From NCEH01 sp002257205 (GTDB taxonomy: Bacteria > Pseudomonadota > Alphaproteobacteria > Rhizobiales > Xanthobacteraceae), in NCBI RefSeq assembly GCF_043195105.1, contig NZ_JBAFWO010000001.1: a DNA stretch of 64,000 bases; one strand, given 5' to 3'. Under the pieces are notes generated by a model. It saw only the letters and a list, made by a program, of their open reading frames with translations. It made no database searches and was not told the origin of the DNA. A program made the translations under genes and the position numbers. How positions within the stretch are numbered: position 1 is the first letter of the stretch; each line of letters opens with the position of its first letter. Positions 59,550-64,000 of the stretch are shown here, in pieces.

Positions 59550-60776
59550 ATGCAGATCGCCCTGTTCCGCAGCCATGGTGCGCTGTTCCTCGCCGTGTTC
59601 CTGGATATCTTCTCGTTCGGCCTGATGTATCCGCTCATCGTCGGGCTGTTCGACGGGCCGGGCTTCGGCGGACAGGTGACCGCCGCCAATCGCGACCTGA
59701 TGATGTCGCTCGCCTTTGCCCTGTTTCCCATCGGCGCCTTCTTCGGCTGCGCGCTGCTGGGCGATCTCTCTGACGCGCTGGGCCGCCGGCGCACGCTGGT
59801 GGTGTGCATGGCGGGGCTGGCGGCCGGCTATGGGCTGATGTGGCTGTCGCTGGAACTGGCGCATGTGTGGCTGTTCTTCGCCGGGCGCGTGGTGGCGGGG
59901 TTGATGTCCGGCACCGCGCCCATCGCCCAGGCCAGCATGGTGGATGCGGTGGCGCCCGCCGCGCGCGGCGATGCCATGGCGCAGGTGACCCTTGTGAATA
60001 CGGTGGGCCTGATGGCGGGGCCGGCCATCGGCGGCGTGCTCGGCCATTATGATTTCCGCCTGCCGCTCGCCGTGGCGCTGGTGCTGTGCGCCTTCAATGC
60101 GGTGATGCTGGCGCGGTCGAGCTTCGGCGAGGAGACGCGGCGGCGCGCGTTTCATTTCGACTGGCGCCAGCCGTTCCTTTTGTTCGTGCGCCTGAAGGAT
60201 CGTCCGCAGGTCGTGCCGGCGCTCGCCTCCTTCTTCCTGTTCCAGCTGGGTTTCCTGATCTATTACACCTTCATCCTGGTGGTGATGCAGCGCGACCACG
60301 GCTTCAGCACCGCGCAGATCGGCCTGTTTTCGGTGGCCATGGGCATCGGCTTCATGCTCGGCTCGGCCCTGTGCTATGCGCCGGTGGCGAAATGGCTGAA
60401 GGACGAGCGCCGCATCGCGATTTTCGGCGAGGCGACCTGCGGCGGCCTGCTGGTACTCACCGCGCTGCCGGTGGGCGCGGCCGGACAAGTGGGGCTCGCC
60501 GTGCTGATCTGCATCGCCAATGTGTTTTCCTATGTCTCCCTGCTGTCCGCCATGTCGGGCGCGGTGGACGAGACCGAGCGCGGCTGGGTGATGGGCCTTT
60601 CCAGCGCCAGCGTCGCGCTGTGTGTATTCATCGCCGGCCTGCTCACGAGCCTGCTCGCCACTCTGCCAGCGGCGGTGTTTCTCGGCGCGGGCGGGATTCT
60701 GGTGCTGCTCGCCATCGCTCCGGCGCTGCGCATCGGGCCGATCGTCGCGCCTATCGCCGTGCCGGCGCGGCGTTGA
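59550..60776 (+). CDS. MFS carrier, TCR/Tet drug-antiporter type
   Basis: 408 residues with 12 predicted helices. LAVFLDIFSFGLMYPLIVGLFDGPG and GCALLGDLSDALGRRRTLVVCMAGLAAGYGLMWLS fit the DHA1 group with motif A (GxLxDxxGRR). RVVAGLMSGTAPIAQASMVDA is the motif C-like region. The substrate is unknown. AAGGA stands seven bases before ATG 59550; the longer frame would begin inside the repeats. It is followed by hslV 54 bp later. Confidence 0.85.
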   Translation: MQIALFRSHGALFLAVFLDIFSFGLMYPLIVGLFDGPGFGGQVTAANRDLMMSLAFALFPIGAFFGCALLGDLSDALGRRRTLVVCMAGLAAGYGLMWLSLELAHVWLFFAGRVVAGLMSGTAPIAQASMVDAVAPAARGDAMAQVTLVNTVGLMAGPAIGGVLGHYDFRLPLAVALVLCAFNAVMLARSSFGEETRRRAFHFDWRQPFLLFVRLKDRPQVVPALASFFLFQLGFLIYYTFILVVMQRDHGFSTAQIGLFSVAMGIGFMLGSALCYAPVAKWLKDERRIAIFGEATCGGLLVLTALPVGAAGQVGLAVLICIANVFSYVSLLSAMSGAVDETERGWVMGLSSASVALCVFIAGLLTSLLATLPAAVFLGAGGILVLLAIAPALRIGPIVAPIAVPARR

Positions 60777-60830
60777 GTGTTGCGCTCGCGCTGGAACATC
60801 ATAAGTAAGGCTGCGTCACCGGAGCCCCTC

Positions 60831-61376
60831 ATGCATTCCCCAGATACCATTTACGGCACCACCATCGTCTCCGTCCGCAAGGGCAATAAGGTCGCCATCG
60901 CCGGAGACGGGCAGGTGACGCTCGGCCAGACGGTGCTGAAATCCAATGCCCGCAAGGTGCGCCGGCTCGGCAAGGGGGATGTGATCGGCGGCTTCGCCGG
61001 CGCCACCGCCGATGCCTTCACCTTGTTCGAGCGGTTGGAAGCCAAGCTCGAGCAATATCCCGGCCAGCTCCAGCGCGCCGCCGTGGAACTCGCCAAGGAC
61101 TGGCGCACGGATCGCTATCTGCGCCGGCTGGAAGCCATGATGATCGTCGCGGACGCGCAGATCACCCTTGTCCTCACGGGCACCGGCGATGTTCTGGAGC
61201 CGGAAGCCGGGGTTGCGGGCATCGGCTCGGGCGGCTCGTTCGCGCTCGCCGCCGCGCGCGCGCTGCTGGACCGGGAGGAGGACCCCGAAGTGATCGTCCG
61301 CCGCGCCATCGAGATCGCCGCCGACATCTGCGTCTATACCAATCATAACATCGTCATTGAGACCGTCGGCGCCTGA
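60831..61376 (+). CDS. hslV: ATP-dependent protease subunit HslV
   Basis: 181 residues. Processed to expose the catalytic threonine in YGTTIVSVRKGN (T10), so a nine-residue propeptide is expected; E. coli HslV has only Met before Thr. KVAIAGDGQVTLGQTVLK, VIGGFAGATADAFTLFERLEAKLE and LAKDWRTDRYLRRLEAMMIVAD are strongly conserved. It forms the double-ring proteolytic core of HslUV. GGAG lies eight bases before the ATG. hslU follows 37 bp downstream. Confidence 0.96.
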   Translation: MHSPDTIYGTTIVSVRKGNKVAIAGDGQVTLGQTVLKSNARKVRRLGKGDVIGGFAGATADAFTLFERLEAKLEQYPGQLQRAAVELAKDWRTDRYLRRLEAMMIVADAQITLVLTGTGDVLEPEAGVAGIGSGGSFALAAARALLDREEDPEVIVRRAIEIAADICVYTNHNIVIETVGA

Positions 61377-61413
61377 CGCCCGCCGCGCCGCACACCAAGA
61401 GACCTCCGAGATC

Positions 61414-62724
61414 ATGAGCGATTTTTCCCCCCGCGAGATCGTGTCCGAGCTGGACCGCCACATCGTCGGCCAGACCAAGGCCAAGCGCGCGGTCGCCATC
61501 GCGCTGCGCAATCGCTGGCGGCGCCAGCAATTGGAAGGGCACATGCGCGAGGAGGTTCTGCCCAAGAACATCCTCATGATCGGCCCCACCGGCGTCGGCA
61601 AGACCGAGATTTCCCGCCGCCTCGCGCGCCTCGCCGGCGCGCCCTTCCTGAAGGTGGAGGCGACCAAGTTCACCGAAGTCGGCTATGTGGGCCGTGACGT
61701 GGAGCAGATCATCCGCGATCTGGTGGAAGTGGGCATCGGCCTGGTGCGCGACGTGAAGCGCAAGGACGTGCAGGCGCGCGCCCATCTCGCCGCCGAGGAA
61801 CGGGTGCTCGACGCGCTGGTGGGGCAGGGCTCTTCCGCCGCCACCCGCGAGAGCTTCCGCAAGAAGCTGCGCGGCGGCGAGCTGGACGAGAAGGAAGTTG
61901 AGATCGAGGTCCAGGCCGGCGCCCCGGGCCTCTCCATGTTCGAGATTCCCGGCATGCCCGGCGCGCAGATGGGGTCGGTCTCGCTCGGCGACATGCTGGG
62001 CAAGGCGCTCGGCGGCGGACGCACCAAGGCCCGGCGCGTGCTGGTGAAGGATGCCCATCCCTTGCTCGTCACCGAGGAGGCCGACAAGCTGATCGACCAG
62101 GATGCGATCACGGTGGAAGCCATCTATGCGGTGGAGAACAACGGCATCGTGTTCCTGGACGAAATCGACAAGATCGCCGGCAAGGAGGGCCGCTCCGGCG
62201 CCGATGTCTCGCGCGAGGGCGTGCAGCGCGATCTGCTGCCGCTGATCGAAGGCACCACGGTTTCCACCAAGCACGGGCCGGTGAAGACCGACCACATCCT
62301 GTTCATCGCCTCCGGCGCGTTCCACGTCTCCAAGCCCTCCGACCTGCTGCCGGAGCTCCAGGGCCGCCTGCCGATCCGGGTGGAGCTGGAGGCGCTGACG
62401 CGCTCGGATTTCGTGCGCATCCTCACCGAGACCGAGGCGAGCCTCGTCAAGCAGTCGGTGGCGCTCATGGGCACCGAGGGCGTGACGCTGGAAATCACGC
62501 TCGACGCCGTGGAAGCGATCGCCGACGTGGCGGTGGAGGTGAATTCCACGGTCGAGAATATCGGCGCCCGCCGCCTCCAGACGGTGATCGAGCGGGTGCT
62601 GGACGATCTGTCCTTCACCGCGCCCGACCGCTCCGGCGAAAGCATCGTGATTGACGCCGCCTATGTGCGCGCGCGGGTGGAGGACCTGGCGAAGAACGCC
62701 GATCTGAGCCGGTATATTCTTTAA
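61414..62724 (+). CDS. hslU: ATPase subunit HslU of the HslUV protease
   Basis: 436 residues, AAA+ unfoldase. Walker A GPTGVGKTEISRRLA, pore motif GYVGRD, the intermediate (I) domain at about 105-225, Walker B IVFLDEIDKI, and the C-terminal end NADLSRYIL that inserts into HslV. Heat-shock and cell-division regulators are typical substrates in E. coli. ATG 61414 follows hslV by 37 bp. The gene ends just before a long inverted repeat. Confidence 0.96.
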   Translation: MSDFSPREIVSELDRHIVGQTKAKRAVAIALRNRWRRQQLEGHMREEVLPKNILMIGPTGVGKTEISRRLARLAGAPFLKVEATKFTEVGYVGRDVEQIIRDLVEVGIGLVRDVKRKDVQARAHLAAEERVLDALVGQGSSAATRESFRKKLRGGELDEKEVEIEVQAGAPGLSMFEIPGMPGAQMGSVSLGDMLGKALGGGRTKARRVLVKDAHPLLVTEEADKLIDQDAITVEAIYAVENNGIVFLDEIDKIAGKEGRSGADVSREGVQRDLLPLIEGTTVSTKHGPVKTDHILFIASGAFHVSKPSDLLPELQGRLPIRVELEALTRSDFVRILTETEASLVKQSVALMGTEGVTLEITLDAVEAIADVAVEVNSTVENIGARRLQTVIERVLDDLSFTAPDRSGESIVIDAAYVRARVEDLAKNADLSRYIL

Positions 62725-62748
62725 GCGCTCGGCTTTAGGGCTTGGGTT

Positions 62749-62867
62749 TCCCCCTCCCAACCCTCCCCCGCAAGCGGGAGAGGGCTTTGCAGCCTGGTCG
62801 CACCGACCGTCTGCGCTCATCACCGTTGCTCCCTCTCCCGCGTGCGGGGGAGGGTTGGGGAGGGGGA
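62749..62867. repeat. Nested inverted repeats after hslU
   Basis: The outer arms CCCCCTCCCAACCCTCCCCC (from 62750) and GGGGGAGGGTTGGGGAGGGGG (to 62867) pair over about 22 bases with one bulge. Within each arm lies a smaller hairpin (62761-62784 and 62831-62854, CCCTC-type stems). It is the second copy of the family seen at 59.3 kb. There is no T-run after it. Confidence 0.75.
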
Positions 62868-62919
62868 GTTCGAGGAGGGAAAGTCCGAGAGCCGGACGCC
62901 ATCCAGGGCGCCCGCCCCT

Positions 62920-64000
62920 TCACCCGCGCGAGGCGTCGGCGAGTTGCGGCAGGCCGGCGGCTTCCAGCGCGCCCATGACGCGGTCGTAGGAGTCCGGGAT
63001 CGGCAGCAGATGGTGCACCAGGCGCGAAACGCCGGCCGCGCCGCCGGGCGTCTCGCGCGCCAAGAGCGCCACGACGCCGCGCTCCTCCTCCAGCCGCCCC
63101 AGCGCATGCAGCGTCAGCGCCAGCGCGATGCGGCCCTGCGCCGAGGGATGCGCCTGCAAGGTGGACACCAGGCCGGTGGCGGCGATTTCATCCTCGCGCA
63201 TGAAGGCGGCGATGGCGAGATAGACATCCTGCATCGGGGAGCGGGCGGCGCCGTGGCCGCGCGCGAAGGCCAGCACCGCCTCGCCCTGCTCGGGCTTGCC
63301 GAGGCCGATCATGATGGTGCCGACGGTGGCGGCCACGTCGTAATCGAGCGGATTGAGCGCCAGCGCCCGGTCGGCCGCGGCGAGGGCCGCGTCCCGCTCG
63401 CCCCGGAAGAATTCCACGCTCGCCAGCACCTTGGCCGAATAGGCGCTGTTCGGCGAAAGGTCGGTCGCAAGCTCGGCCTCGCGCTGCATCTCGTCGAGCA
63501 TGGCGGGGTCGAGCGGCCGGTCGGAGGAGCGCTGCGCCTCGTCGAGCAGCAGCATGGCCCGCACCGCGTGCAGGGTGCCGAAGCCATTGTCGCGCGTCAC
63601 CCATTGGTCGAGGCAGCCGCGCGCCTGGGCGGCGGTGGTGCTGTCCTCGCCGCGCAGGACGGCGAAGCTCTGGGCGATGCAGCCGAAGCCCGAGCCCGGT
63701 GCGTCGGCGCGCGCCTGGGCGCGGGCGCGGGTGGGCAGCACGCCGTAGGACTGCATCACCGCCGAGGCGATGTCGCGCACCACGCGGTATTCGGAGGCGG
63801 GAAGCTCCGCGCCGCGCCGCAGGTCCTCGAAGGCGGTGGACCAGATGATGGTGCCGCCGCACCGGTCGGTCAGGCGCACCAGCAGCGAGAAGGTGCCGCC
63901 CTGGTGCGCTTCGGCAAGGCCGGTGAGCGAGAACACCGAGCGTGGCGGATTGCCGCGGCATTGGCGGGTCGAGCCGTCTTCCCCGGCCGACATGACATCC
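62920..64000 (-). CDS. TPR protein, C-terminal part; runs off the window
   Basis: About 360 residues visible; the frame continues beyond the window edge and the ATG at 63993 is probably internal. The visible start (VFSLTGLAEAHQGGTFSLLVRLTDRCGGTIIWSTAFEDLRRG) is like the TolB-like amino-terminal domain found before TPR repeats in CadC-type regulators and adenylate cyclases. The rest is TPR-like helices (AALAAADRALALNPLDYDVAATVGTIMIGLGKPEQGEAVL). If so, the missing N-terminus would be a winged helix or cyclase domain. Convergent with hslU across the inverted repeat. Confidence 0.75.
   Translation of the reverse strand, partial: DVMSAGEDGSTRQCRGNPPRSVFSLTGLAEAHQGGTFSLLVRLTDRCGGTIIWSTAFEDLRRGAELPASEYRVVRDIASAVMQSYGVLPTRARAQARADAPGSGFGCIAQSFAVLRGEDSTTAAQARGCLDQWVTRDNGFGTLHAVRAMLLLDEAQRSSDRPLDPAMLDEMQREAELATDLSPNSAYSAKVLASVEFFRGERDAALAAADRALALNPLDYDVAATVGTIMIGLGKPEQGEAVLAFARGHGAARSPMQDVYLAIAAFMREDEIAATGLVSTLQAHPSAQGRIALALTLHALGRLEEERGVVALLARETPGGAAGVSRLVHHLLPIPDSYDRVMGALEAAGLPQLADASRG

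Overview
The window looks like chromosomal DNA of a GC-rich alphaproteobacterium of the order Hyphomicrobiales (Rhizobiales), probably near Xanthobacteraceae. Reasons visible in the sequence: a circularly permuted two-piece tmRNA whose tag reads ANDNYAPVAVAA, a DUF4167 protein next to prfA-prmC, a CenR-type response regulator, the long alphaproteobacterial form of SspB, a DnaX that has lost most zinc cysteines, and the conserved orders lysC-ptsP-prfA-prmC and hisB-H-A-F-E-coaA. No tRNA, rRNA, IS element, prophage or CRISPR array was seen. Family-level placement is inference.

Layout. 1-5.4 kb: a perfect parS palindrome, dnaX-ybaB (recR is not next), then a leftward operon cenR - cNMP-binding protein - DUF2267, a YkuD protein and a pentapeptide-repeat protein. 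5.6-8.6 kb: lutABC lactate oxidation operon with overlapping genes. 8.7-16 kb: envelope and transport genes (polytopic membrane protein, secreted hydrolase, DUF3592, azlCD, persulfide-dioxygenase-like MBL protein, LpoA-like lipoprotein), closed by a UUCG terminator. 16-21.1 kb: a leftward accessory redox cassette: a NifA-like sigma54 activator, then a palindromic activator site, a consensus -24/-12 promoter, an OsmC-family protein, an acyl-CoA-dehydrogenase-like flavoprotein and a rubredoxin/rubredoxin-reductase fusion. This is the strongest candidate for an undescribed system. 21-29 kb: uvrD/pcrA, a membrane protein with degenerate GGDEF, prmA, a thioesterase and a D-lactate/glycolate dehydrogenase, with several palindromic intergenic elements including a four-hairpin array at 29.0-29.25 kb. 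29.3-37.7 kb: a large AsmA protein, folA with an FAD amine oxidase, sspB beside ssrA, and xerD. 37.8-47.5 kb: aroK-aroB, lysC, ptsP, prfA-prmC and a DUF4167 protein carrying a poly-Asn tract and a 99-bp in-frame tandem repeat. 47.7-54.1 kb: an MFS carrier, coaA and the his operon. 54.2-60.8 kb: accessory genes (IclR regulator divergent from an MFS carrier plus flavin reductase, membrane protein, hydrolase, second MFS carrier) lying between hisB and hslVU, which are usually neighbours in related genomes. 60.8-64 kb: hslVU and the C-terminal part of a TPR protein that runs off the end.

Connections. lutABC and the FAD-linked dehydrogenase at 27.5 kb suggest oxidation of both lactate isomers. tmRNA and its proteolysis adaptor SspB are adjacent; the protease HslUV is also present. 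Six families of intergenic palindromes punctuate operon ends and are the main repeated elements. Coding coordinates include the stop codon. Starts were chosen by ribosome-binding sites and family length, and are flagged where uncertain.
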